A stretch of DNA of 48,232 nucleotides from Stentor coeruleus (Eukaryota > Ciliophora > Heterotrichea > Heterotrichida > Stentoridae): positions 1 to 48,232 of the forward strand of contig MPUH01000523.1 of assembly GCA_001970955.1 (NCBI GenBank), given 5' to 3'. Positions within the stretch are counted from its first letter, which is position 1, and each line of letters starts with the position of its first letter. Below are positions 19,362-28,462 of this stretch, piece after piece. The position numbers and the translations under genes are program-made. The notes beneath the pieces were generated by a model. That model was given only the letters and a program-made list of their open reading frames with translations. It searched no databases and was not told the origin of the DNA.

Positions 19362-20039
19362 ATGTTCCAAAGCTACGAAGAAGATTTTGGCCGTTTATTA
19401 AATTCACTACAAAAAAAAATCGCAACAGCCCCAAGTTTAGGCAATGAAGTCTGGGAATCAGCAATATCAGAAGGATCAAATGAGCTTCAAGAAGCTGAAA
19501 AATGCGTATTTTATATTCAGTTAAGACAAATGGAAATCGAAATTTCAATGATGCCTTCAAGCTCAAGAGTGTCTATATCAAGTCAAGTCCGAAGATATCG
19601 CGATGATTTTGATGAAGTAAAGAGGAATTTCCGTAAAGAGGAAACTAAGTTCACTGATCAAAAGAGCCGGGAAACTTTGATGGGTGCTCGTTTGGACAAT
19701 GTAAAAAGTATTTAGGGCTTTGGAAACCATAGAGAAAAGCTCATACAAAAGGAAGGGAATATGTTATCACAGCAAATAATGAGGCTTGAACAAGGAAAAA
19801 AAGCAGCTTTGGAAGCAGAAGGGTCTGCTATTGATGCTATGGGTCAACTTAAGGGACAAAGGGAAGTTCTAGAGAGAGCGATTGTCAATAATAGAGAAGT
19901 AGGAGACCAATTATCGCAAGGACATAGAGTAATCAACAATATTGCAAGGAGAAATATACAGAATAAGCTCATTATGCTTGGAATTGCTATACTCTTAGTT
20001 AGTGCTATAGTTTTTTTGATATATATCAAGCTTAGTTAA
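19362..20039 (+). CDS. VTI1: Vti1-family Qb-SNARE, 220 aa
   Basis: Two exons (19362-19700 and 19716-20039) joined by removing a 15-nt intron. The N-terminal three-helix domain starts with FQSYEEDFGRLLNSLQKKI, characteristic of Vti1. The SNARE helix covers about 130-195 (ALEAEGSAIDAMGQLKGQRE, LERAIVNN, NNIARRNIQNKLIM) with Gln at the zero layer, and the C-terminus is a single membrane anchor (LGIAILLVSAIVFLIYIKLS). Vti1 acts in fusion between the trans-Golgi, endosomes and vacuole/lysosome. Length matches the family. The neighbours are a divergent kinase 90 bp upstream and, 144 bp downstream, a RING-CH ligase. Confidence 0.95.
19701..19715 (+). other. 15-nt intron in VTI1
   Basis: GTAAAAAGTATTTAG, phase 0. 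It ends in a stop codon in frame; removal joins the N-terminal domain to the SNARE motif. Confidence 0.95.
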
Positions 20040-20183
20040 TATAGATAATTTAGATAAGGTTTATAGAAATCCTTAATAAGATAAAGTTGTAAATCATAAG
20101 CTTTTTGAGATATTAGCATGATTTATAGTTTATATAAAAAATTGTTGGAAGCTATATTATGATAATGTTGAGAATTATATAAT

Positions 20184-20747
20184 ATGTCTGAATGTAGGAT
20201 TTGCTTCGGTAGTGAATCAGGAGAAATCCTCAGTCCATGCAAATGCAAAGGCTCAATTCAGCACGTTCACCAAAAATGCTTAATCAACTGGCTTAAAAAC
20301 AAATATTCCGGCACCTATCAACAAATCCTCAAGGGTTCAGCATCTGGAAATACAGGTCTTCAATGCGAACTTTGTAAATATGAATATAAAGGATCAGTAA
20401 AATATATAAGATTGAAAAAAATCATTAAAATACTGAGAAAATCTCATAAAACTTATTACGTTTTGCTAAATATCCCGATAATTATTTATTTAGCTTACAA
20501 GTGTAATTATTTGTTTAGAAGGATTTTTCAAAAAATTTATACACAGGTTATTGGGGGAAATTCTCAGAATAGATGGGCTTTAAAGATGTGGCAATGGATT
20601 AAAGTTTATATTGGAATTGTAGCTCAGCTGTTTCCTTTGAGTGTATGTGGGTTTACGTTGCCGATGATTATGATAAATACTATGAAGATGTTTTTGAAGC
20701 TTATTACTGAGTTTAGAATGGTGCAGATTGAGAATTTTATGTATTAA
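20184..20747 (+). CDS. RING-CH (MARCH-type) membrane E3 ubiquitin ligase, 187 aa
   Basis: The RING-CH finger has the C4HC3 order C4, C7, C19, C21, H29, C32, C61, C64 (SECRICFGSESGEILSPCKC...HVHQKCLINWL...CELCKYEY). This class recruits E2 enzymes and usually ubiquitinates membrane cargo in the ER, Golgi or endosomes. Two hydrophobic segments follow, about 88-107 (YYVLLNIPIIIYLAYKCN) and about 150-172 (AQLFPLSVCGFTLPMIMINT), giving the two-span topology typical of MARCH proteins. The loop between C32 and C61 is longer than usual. TTATATAAT lies directly before the ATG. Confidence 0.93.
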   Translation: MSECRICFGSESGEILSPCKCKGSIQHVHQKCLINWLKNKYSGTYQQILKGSASGNTGLQCELCKYEYKGSVKYIRLKKIIKILRKSHKTYYVLLNIPIIIYLAYKCNYLFRRIFQKIYTQVIGGNSQNRWALKMWQWIKVYIGIVAQLFPLSVCGFTLPMIMINTMKMFLKLITEFRMVQIENFMY

Positions 20748-21186
20748 GTTATAGATTTTATGTATAAATTAGTTAGAAATGAGAGTAGGTGTGGATTTTA
20801 TAGGGAAAAGGTGTAGGTTGTGGGAGATGTAAGGATTTTGTTATGGTTATGGGTTTTATAGGAATTAGATAGTAAATATAAGTTTTTCATAGATGACCTG
20901 ACTTTGGAAATTATAAGTTGAGGTAAAATTAAGAATTCCTAATTATAAATATACAATATTATATATGCATTATAATAGACTGACCCTAAACAGTAATTTT
21001 ATGACCTGAAAATCCAAAACACCCTAATAAAACACTAAGTGATAAAAAATATATTTTACCCTTATTCTAATGCATATAAAAATCAATATAGCCCATTTCA
21101 TAAAACCCTCACCCACACTAAAACTACCCAAATTTCTAACCTAAAATTATTTCCTAAATAAAACTCAAAACTTAATATAATATAAC
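20748..21186. other. intergenic, skew switch
   Basis: G-rich on the plus strand just after the RING-CH gene, then C-rich as the next start codon approaches. No gene seen. Confidence 0.5.
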
Positions 21187-21852
21187 ATGGAAAATCGGCA
21201 GATGTATATAAAAACCTCCTACATTCCAGAAGAGAAATCCCAGTTTCCTCTCAGATACGCATCTAAGCCTTTCACAAGACAAAATGAACTACCTCTAAAC
21301 CAATTAAAGATTTCCTTCAAAACTATCAACGACAACTTCAAACCTATAAATTTCGCTGATATCAGCAAAGACTTTTCAGTAAACACTTCATTTTACAACA
21401 AAAAACTTGCAAATTCTCCTTTAAAAGAAACCTCAAGTAGCAAAAGGAAAATTTTATCTATGTCTCCTGATCCAATACGATTTAACAGTCCGAAAGTCAT
21501 CAATTTAAACGTAGAAATGGAAGAAAAAAAGTATAAAAACGCGTATTTTGTTAAAGGCATTAAAAATTTACGTGAAAAATTAAATTTATCTCCAAAGCTA
21601 AATTTTTGCGATTTTAAAGTTGACCTGCCTTTATGTGATGGGAATAATACAATTGTTCATAAATATGCTTTGCCTCAAGCCTTGATACCTATTAGGACCC
21701 CTTCCCCAGCTTTGAAGGTTCCATATAACTTGGAAGACTCAGTTCTGCCAAGGCCGCATCCAATTATGCGTAAAGGAGTTTCGGGATGGAAACTTTCGTA
21801 TAGAAGTATTTATATGGGCCAAGGGAAAAAAAAATCTATTACACTGAAGTAA
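21187..21852 (+). CDS. unknown basic protein, 221 aa
   Basis: Single exon, preceded by AATATAATATAAC. Polar, basic, largely disordered-looking protein with repeated SP or TP sites (LANSPLKET, SMSPDPIRF, NLSPKLNF, IRTPSPALKVP), suggesting proline-directed phosphorylation. The final 45 residues (RPHPIMRKGVSGWKLSYRS) are the most conserved-looking segment. No known domain, signal peptide or membrane span. C-rich first third, more G late. Product unknown. Confidence 0.75.
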   Translation: MENRQMYIKTSYIPEEKSQFPLRYASKPFTRQNELPLNQLKISFKTINDNFKPINFADISKDFSVNTSFYNKKLANSPLKETSSSKRKILSMSPDPIRFNSPKVINLNVEMEEKKYKNAYFVKGIKNLREKLNLSPKLNFCDFKVDLPLCDGNNTIVHKYALPQALIPIRTPSPALKVPYNLEDSVLPRPHPIMRKGVSGWKLSYRSIYMGQGKKKSITLK

Positions 21853-22516
21853 ATATATGTAATTTTAGTTGTGATATTATTTGAATTTTTTTTTTCCTTA
21901 AATTCTAGACTTAGATTTTTGATAATTTGGTTTATTCGAAAAGATGGATTATAATTAGATTTTTGGATGCTAAAGCTAATGGCTAAAAGCTTCAAAGTTT
22001 AAAAAATAAGGTGTTGGTGTGTAAGGAAAAAGAAGTTAGGCGGTTTTTAAAAAGAATAATTACTATTAAAATTTTATAGGATTACTTTAAATATACCTGG
22101 TTTCCAATTCAAATATTTCCAATCTTATATTGATGATAACTTTCCAATATTTCTTATCATTCCCCTTTGCATATTTATAGCAATAACAAATTTAAATAAT
22201 TAAGATAAAATGCGATGATAAAAAATAGGCATAAATCTCCATATCTTCCAAAACACCAAATGCAAGCATCATTATCTTCTTTTTTCAACTAACTTATTCA
22301 TTCTATCCAAATCCCTAAAATCTATCAAAAACCTTTGACAAAATGATGCCTAAATCCAAATAACAACCAAAATCCAAATTATTTCTAAAAGTTAACCAAC
22401 ATTCCTTCCTTAAAAAAAAGTCACTTTCATATTTCAACAAAATCATCATCAAAAAATTTTCCTATTTCCTACAAAGCACATCGAAAAATTTAAATCTTCA
22501 TGCTAAAGGTTTATAA
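21853..22516. other. intergenic, no gene seen
   Basis: 660 bp; G-leaning at the left, strongly C-rich and G-poor from about 22240 to the next start. No gene seen. Confidence 0.5.
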
Positions 22517-22864
22517 ATGGACGGAAAAAAGCATACAGACATAAATTCGTTTTTGAACTATATGCAAGGACAAATCCAGACGCTGAAAAAAGGCAACAAA
22601 AGAGAAGAAACTCAGCCTATAGAGCATCTTGACAGTGAGGTAACTTCTAAAATGCTTGAAAGTGTTGAGAAACTAGAGAAAGAGTTCAAGTCAATAAGCA
22701 GAGAAGCAAAAGCTGAAGTAAACTTTTTAAAACAACAAATAGCTGCTGTAAGCCAAGAAAAACTTAAGTTAGAACAAGACTTATCAGGATTGACAAGGAA
22801 AATTCAAGAAGCTGAAATGAAAATGGTACGTGATTTGAATCTTAAACTCCCAACATCGTTCTAA
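22517..22864 (+). CDS. small coiled-coil protein, 115 aa
   Basis: Single exon ending in TAA. After a short head (DINSFLNYMQGQIQTLKKG) nearly the whole protein is one coiled coil (MLESVEKLEKEFKSISREAK, FLKQQIAAVSQEKLKLEQDL), ending LNLKLPTSF. No family recognised. The start sits after a C-rich leader; the ATG at 22517 is the first in the frame. Confidence 0.75.
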   Translation: MDGKKHTDINSFLNYMQGQIQTLKKGNKREETQPIEHLDSEVTSKMLESVEKLEKEFKSISREAKAEVNFLKQQIAAVSQEKLKLEQDLSGLTRKIQEAEMKMVRDLNLKLPTSF

Positions 22865-23871
22865 ATAATTTTATCATATATGATAGAAGTTAGATAGTTG
22901 AGAAGAATTTATGGGTAAAAATAAAAGATTTGATTAATTTGTAGCATTTTTTTATAAAGAAAAGTATGGAGTGAGTGTTTTCGAAATAATTTTATTGGAA
23001 ATTGTGTGAAAAGTTTGGTTTGAAGGCTTTTATGGTGAATTTGTGGATATTTTGTATGTGTTTGGGTAATTTGTATAGTGTAAGAGATATTGTTATATAT
23101 GGTTAGATTAGAAGTAATATGGTTATAATTATATATTCAAACTAATGCGGAGATGATAATAGCTACTCTTGAGATAGCTGGAAAGTTTACGCGATAGAAA
23201 TTTGGATTATAATGCAGATTCTCTTTAGATTATCTGTTTCGCTGTCTAGTACATGCAATTAGCTACTTTAATTTGTATGTTGAAAAATTACTATTAGAAA
23301 AAAGGTGGAATTATTGTTGAATTTATAGAAGATATAGAGTTTTATAGAAAATCAAATGGTATTTTATGTATTTCCTGATTATTTTCTGTATATGCTTTTG
23401 TGTATTTATTACCATATAATATTTATAGGGAATAAGCTTATAATAAAGATGTTGAATTGTTAATATGAGTATATAAGCATATGATAAAGTCTTGAAATCT
23501 TTAAGAGAATAATTGCCTAGGCTTGGCATCGCTTCAAATTTTTTATAGCCAGAAAAAATTCATATTTATATAATCTCATAGGAAGCTTATTGCTTAATTT
23601 GATTTAAAATACGGATTTATGATAATCTTTCAACTATTTAGTTCAAAAAAAATACTCTTCTTGACACTAAAATCTATATAGCCTAATAATAATATTATAA
23701 ACCACTTAGTTCAAGTTTAAAATAATTAATCAAAAAGTTCTTCTCATATCCCAAACAATTCTCAGCATCCCTATAATTTTATCTTAACTATATAATTCCT
23801 TTATAAAAACCTAACTACTCTCTATAATAAGCCTAATATTTATCTAACTAACATAATTATGTAAAACTAAA
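22865..23871. other. intergenic, no gene seen
   Basis: About 1 kb. G-rich just after the previous stop, then AT-rich, then C-rich and G-poor from about 23740 to the next ATG. A 68-codon minus-strand frame at 23323-23529 is Tyr/Ile-rich and unconvincing. Confidence 0.45.
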
Positions 23872-25098
23872 ATGGCCTGCCCATTTATGTCCTCCAAGTC
23901 TCAAGTGAAAAACACTGACCCAGAAGATTTTGAAGTCGATATCTCCTGCCCAGTATCCTACACATCCTTAATGCCCAATCGTTTCACCTTCCTCAAACCT
24001 AGCCTACACTCCCACAACCTTCCAGTCTATCTTTGCAACACTCTAGCACATCCACTTCAACTAAAAAAACTCAGATCTATGGGTATAATGGAAAAACTCG
24101 CTCCTTTTGATGACTTTAAAAAAGAAGCTAATCGTTTATATCATTTAGAAGACTATGAAAAAGCTTTAGACTGCTATGAGCATGCATATGGAATTTATAA
24201 ATACCTTGAAACTAAAAATAAAGACAACTATGAAGATGTTGAAATTATTATAAGCCAAGGTAAAAACAAAGAAGAAAATTCTTATAGGGATTTAGCTCTG
24301 ATAAGTGTTTTAAAAGCAATGTCTTTATCGTTTGGTCATCTAAGAAATTATTCTGAAGCATGTGAAGCGATTTCTGAAGCCCTTGAACTAAAACCATCTG
24401 ACCCAAAACTCCTTGTTTTAAGATCGAAATTTATATTAAGCAATCTTAAAGAACAAAATATACAATTAGCTTTAAATGATATAGAAAAAGCTATAGAAAA
24501 TGATCAATCTTATAGTAATTTACAGATAAAGTTTCAGGAAATTATATGCCAAAGGAAAAAAATGCATGAAGAAATTCTGGCGGATTTAGCAAGCTCGTAT
24601 ACGAAATGCCATTGGGGATATGAATTAGAATTTAATAATGAAAAAGAACTTGAACATAAAATTATTGAGAAAATGGAGGAAAAATACTATGAAATGATAC
24701 ATTTTTATCTTGAGAATAACAAATCAGGAAATTTGGTGAGGATTAGGGAAGAAATGAAGAGTTTGCAGATGATTTTGTATAAAATGGATTTTGCTTATGA
24801 AGTTGATGAGAATAATCCTGGGCTTTTAGCGATGATTAAAGAGAAAAGTCAGAATGAGGAGGAGGGGAAAATTAATGTTGCAGCTTTGGAAGCAGTTAAA
24901 AGGACTTATGTTTCTTTGATTTTTAATGAAGGAAAATTTAATGAACAGTTGCTTGCGTATTGTATGGAAAAATGTACTGAAGAAGAGAAGAGAAAGCAGA
25001 AAATGCAGGATAGTAAAGAGAAAGGAACTTGGACTTATATGAAAGCATCGATTTTGGTTTTGGTTGTAGCGATTGTTTTATATAACTTATTTTTATAA
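23872..25098 (+). CDS. tail-anchored TPR protein, 408 aa
   Basis: Single exon. Residues about 1-75 are a Cys/Pro-containing head. From about 80 to 225 there are tetratricopeptide-like helix pairs (KKEANRLYHLEDYEKALDCY, ALISVLKAMSLSFGHLRNYS, EACEAISEALELKPSDPKLL, LALNDIEKAIENDQSY). A charged helical region follows, and the last 18 residues are a single hydrophobic anchor (ASILVLVVAIVLYNLFL), so the protein is probably tail-anchored with the TPRs in the cytosol. TPR proteins of this kind often bind Hsp70/Hsp90 tails; that is inference. The strongest example of the skew shift: I count 62 C and 18 G in 23881-24060 but 17 C and 65 G in 24841-25080. Confidence 0.85.
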   Translation: MACPFMSSKSQVKNTDPEDFEVDISCPVSYTSLMPNRFTFLKPSLHSHNLPVYLCNTLAHPLQLKKLRSMGIMEKLAPFDDFKKEANRLYHLEDYEKALDCYEHAYGIYKYLETKNKDNYEDVEIIISQGKNKEENSYRDLALISVLKAMSLSFGHLRNYSEACEAISEALELKPSDPKLLVLRSKFILSNLKEQNIQLALNDIEKAIENDQSYSNLQIKFQEIICQRKKMHEEILADLASSYTKCHWGYELEFNNEKELEHKIIEKMEEKYYEMIHFYLENNKSGNLVRIREEMKSLQMILYKMDFAYEVDENNPGLLAMIKEKSQNEEEGKINVAALEAVKRTYVSLIFNEGKFNEQLLAYCMEKCTEEEKRKQKMQDSKEKGTWTYMKASILVLVVAIVLYNLFL

Positions 25099-25337
25099 TA
25101 GTGAATAAATTGTGATTTTTATTATAGATAAAATGAACTTTATGATTTTGGATGGAATATATTTAGTATTTTCATTTGTGAAAATTTTTAATGATTTTTT
25201 TTAGATAGAATTTCAGTTTATGCAATAAAGGGAAAATCTTTGGATGATTTTCATTGTATTCAATCCAAAATTTTGGCATAATAAAACATATATGCATTTC
25301 TAAAAATCTCATAATTTCAATAAACAGTTTAAATAAT

Positions 25338-26412
25338 CTAATTGAGTAAATTCTGATAATAATTCACATTCTTAGTCGATATAAAATACTTAAGCATAGC
25401 AGCTTCTCTCTGGTCTTGATAACCCAGAGATTCTCTCAATAAAGCTTTTGACTATCATCCAAAACTTTTTCTATAATCTCTATAGGCATGCTGCATAATA
25501 ATGAGAATGCATAACTGGGTAACTAATATTTTTTCCTTGATAATCAACGAAAAAATAATAATAACCTTCTAATTCAATGCTGATAGTAAAAGATTCAATT
25601 TGATAATGTCCTAAGTATACTTGGTTATATATCTCAAGTTCCCCATACACAACAGAAGCTCCTTGAATAGCTTCAGTTATCATATTCATTAAATAAAATT
25701 CAATCTGTCGCTGCATATAAGATTTAATTTAAGGATTTGATTCTTGGTATAATACAAATGACTGAAATTCTATATTTTTTTATATAATAATACTGAAACA
25801 ACTAGATAAAGTTCAAAACACATTTTAAAGTCTAATGGTATTTTTGAATTGACTTTTTCTTCATTCTCAAGCTCTATCAATCCTATTTCGCAAATATTTT
25901 CTCTAGTTTTATATTAATAATTCTAGCTTTCTTGAAATTCCATAGTATTTTCTGGTGACTTTATTTCTACTGTTCATTGATTGTTTTCNCTAGTTTTATA
26001 TTAATAATTCTAGCTTTCTTGAAATTCCATAGTATTTTCTGGTGACTTTATTTTTACTGTTTATTGATTGTTTTCTTTATTCATTACATCTCCAATAAAT
26101 TATTTATCATATTTACCTGATCTTTGTCTAAATCCCAGTAATTTCTCTTATAGAACATAAAAGATCTTAATCTATAAAGTCATGCATCATAGCTTCAAGA
26201 TCATTGTTTAATTTGAAGATGTTTTTTTGATTTTTATTAAAAATTATAGTTCAAAGCTTAATTTGTTATAGGTTCAGATTTTTATTTTAGAAAAAAGCCA
26301 TTTAGGATAAAGCTTTTTCTGATGATTGTTCAAATATAAGATTCTTGCAACTGTGCAGTAAATACTCGAAATCTTGTTTGGATTCTAATGATTATCTGTG
26401 ATGTGAAATCAT
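25338..26412 (-). pseudogene. decayed gene with frameshifts and, in its 5' part, many TAA/TAG
   Basis: The 3' part is convincing. A frame from 25716 (MQRQIEFYLMNMITEAIQGA...) runs 78 codons to 25480, the next frame continues MPIEIIEKVLDDSQ, and after one more base shift near 25435 KALLRESLGYQDQREAAMLK runs to a TAG at 25338. Upstream, to an ATG at 26412, protein-like segments (ESKQDFEYLLHSCKNLI, LEAMMHDFID, TRENICEIGLIELENEEK) are interrupted mostly by TAA/TAG and two frame changes. The DNA also contains the duplicated block at the N at 25989. No 15- or 16-nt intron repairs the frames. I read it as a pseudogene, or a gene in poor-quality sequence. Family unknown. Confidence 0.45.
25903..26075. 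repeat. 86-nt duplication flanking a single N (assembly join)
   Basis: 25903-25988 recurs at 25990-26075 with two C/T differences (TTTCTACTGTTCAT against TTTTTACTGTTTAT); N at 25989. Confidence 0.92.
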
Positions 26413-26913
26413 AGTGGATAACCGATTTTATAGATATTTTAAGGTTGTATCGCATAAAGAGTAGGTTTTAGATTAATGTTTGAAGGTTGAGACATATTTT
26501 TGTGTTTTTTGAGGTGCTGTGAATTGATTTGCAAATTTTTTACTTGTGTGATTGGATTTGGGAGGATAAATGAAGTTTTATGCATGACTATAACTTTATT
26601 GGGAGATTTATGGGAGTTTTTGCAGGCTATTGTAGTGTTTTAGGCTTTAATAAGTTTTGGGATTTGTTTGGTTGAGATTTGCTAATGATATTGCATGTTT
26701 TATGGGATTTTATATATTTTGGAAGGATAATAATAGGATATTGTAAGTGAGTATTGAGGCATTAAAAGTAGTATATATAGTCACAATGAAAGTGATTTTG
26801 TAGGCTTGCATTTCTTTAAAACAACTAATTTCGTAAAAAAAATTAGTTGTTAAAATATGTTGTATTTATATATTCAATACATTTTGGCAATATAGTTTTA
26901 TATAAATTATACG
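26413..26913. other. G-rich gene-free stretch with a hairpin
   Basis: Plus strand rich in G and T with few C; no gene seen. Contains the inverted repeat at 26820-26851. Confidence 0.45.
26820..26851. repeat. perfect 12-bp inverted repeat, 8-nt loop
   Basis: AACAACTAATTT at 26820-26831 pairs with AAATTAGTTGTT at 26840-26851 around CGTAAAAA. It lies between two decayed frames. Function unknown; it could be a transcript end, a small RNA hairpin or part of a mobile-element end, none of which is shown. Confidence 0.6.
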
Positions 26914-27342
26914 ATGCCTAACTTAATTAACTTGTAAAATGCCTTTGGTAATCGCTTAGAAAATGGTAAATATGAAGATTACATGAAGCTCAAAGTGCAA
27001 GATAAATCTCGCAGATATCCTTTTCCCTATCAAAGCTAAAATTTTTATTTTATACCTCGTGAAGTAACCCTAGTTGCTTTTCTTGCATATTAAAGAACAT
27101 TAATAAATTGGCCAATATTTTTTACTTGGAATTCGAATTCCACTATAATTCTCAGATTAAAACGCAAACTAACTCAGATGAAAACAGTATAAAAACTTGC
27201 TTAAAACTGCATCCTTTTACAAATTGCAATATTTATTAATGATCACAAACTATCATATAAAATCTTTTCAATTAAAATTTATCATTGCAAGACTTTAGGT
27301 CTAAAAAGACCAAGTTTAAAGAGTTTTTTATCTTTTCTATAA
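26914..27342 (+). pseudogene. decayed coding-like frame broken only by TAA
   Basis: From the ATG at 26914 (MPNLINL) one uninterrupted phase runs about 140 codons, with stops at 26935, 27037, 27091, 27190, 27202 and 27340, every one TAA. The open runs between them are 33, 17, 32, 3 and 45 codons (segments NAFGNRLENGKYEDYMKLKV, NFYFIPREVTLVAFLAY). Six stops, no TAG or TGA and no frameshift, is unusual. It may be a pseudogene in which CAA became TAA, or a frame using TAA as Gln. No family recognised. It lies just upstream of the kinase gene on the same strand. Confidence 0.35.
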
Positions 27343-27448
27343 GTAGTTTTTGGTTAAAAATATTATCTGATTAAAATGTTAATTTAAATATATCTGGTGT
27401 AGCCTTCTACACAAGTTTTCTTATGTCACAAATATGACGTAATATACA

Positions 27449-28462
27449 ATGGAGTACGCTCACCCTCATGTCACTTCTCCAGTCCTGTTAGAAGTTTGCC
27501 AAAGATTAAATGTTTTTCCATGCTTACCTAAGCCTAGCTTTAAGAAAAAGTCAGAAGCTTCAGTTAGTATCTTGAGTTCGCGACTAAATACTAATACATA
27601 CGACCATCTTCGAGTACTAAACTCAGAGGGCACAGGTCTTAATCCAGACTTTGAAGTGGTCAAAACCTTATACCTTTTAGAAATTGCCGCAACAGAAGTT
27701 GATCTTCTTATTCACAAATCAACTGGGGAATACTTCATCCTTAAGCGTATCTACAAAGACAAGCTTCTTTGTCAAGAACATCGAGATTCTGCAGCCCGCG
27801 AGTTGCAAATCCACAGCCAACTCAACCACCCAAATATAGTTGACAATATAGATGCAGGTGAAACAGAAAAAGAATTCATGGAGCTACTTGAATTCGTCCC
27901 AAGACCAAACTATTTCACAGAAAAAATTGAAATCAACAATGCTCCATTTTATACACGAAGGGATGGTGGTATTCAGAAACTAAAGAGTTTTTGCTTTGAT
28001 ATTTTGCAAGGACTTAAATTTTTGCATTCAGTTAAAGTTATACATATGGATATAAAACCAGCTAATTTACTACTTAGTACAAAAGTGACAGATGATGAAT
28101 ATTCAATAGTGAAAATTTGTGATTTTGGGCTTTCTAAGATAGTTAATGATGATGGAACTGTGCAAATATCTTTGAGATGTGGCACTGAACCTTATATTGC
28201 TCCTGAAGTTAAACCTGGAGCATTGGTTACTGCTGCTGTGGATATATGGAGCTTTGGCATTTTCTTATACATTTTGACTGTGGGGTATAGTCCTACAACA
28301 CTGAAGTGGAAACCCGGAATGCCTTTGCCATCATATCCGAGACATTGGAAGAAATATGAAGGTACAGGTCTCTTTGACATGATTGATAAATGCTTAAAAT
28401 TAGACCCCAAGCAAAGAATTACCGCAGCGGAATTGTTACAGCATCAATTTCTAACTTTGTAG
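27449..28462 (+). CDS. divergent Ser/Thr protein kinase, 337 aa
   Basis: Single exon, TAATATACA before the ATG. Kinase core at about 70-335: Lys99 (FILKRIYKDK), Glu118 of the C-helix, catalytic loop HMDIKPANLLL at 199-209, CDFGLSK at 224-230, YIAPEV at 249-254, DIWSFGIFLY, and a final Arg near DPKQRITAAELLQH. Two departures from canon: the glycine-rich loop is missing (VKTLYLLEIAATEVDLL stands in its place), and HRD is HMD. Catalytic Asp201, Asn206, Asp225 and Lys99 are intact, so it may be active with altered ATP binding. The 65-residue N-terminus has no known domain. Confidence 0.9.
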   Translation: MEYAHPHVTSPVLLEVCQRLNVFPCLPKPSFKKKSEASVSILSSRLNTNTYDHLRVLNSEGTGLNPDFEVVKTLYLLEIAATEVDLLIHKSTGEYFILKRIYKDKLLCQEHRDSAARELQIHSQLNHPNIVDNIDAGETEKEFMELLEFVPRPNYFTEKIEINNAPFYTRRDGGIQKLKSFCFDILQGLKFLHSVKVIHMDIKPANLLLSTKVTDDEYSIVKICDFGLSKIVNDDGTVQISLRCGTEPYIAPEVKPGALVTAAVDIWSFGIFLYILTVGYSPTTLKWKPGMPLPSYPRHWKKYEGTGLFDMIDKCLKLDPKQRITAAELLQHQFLTL

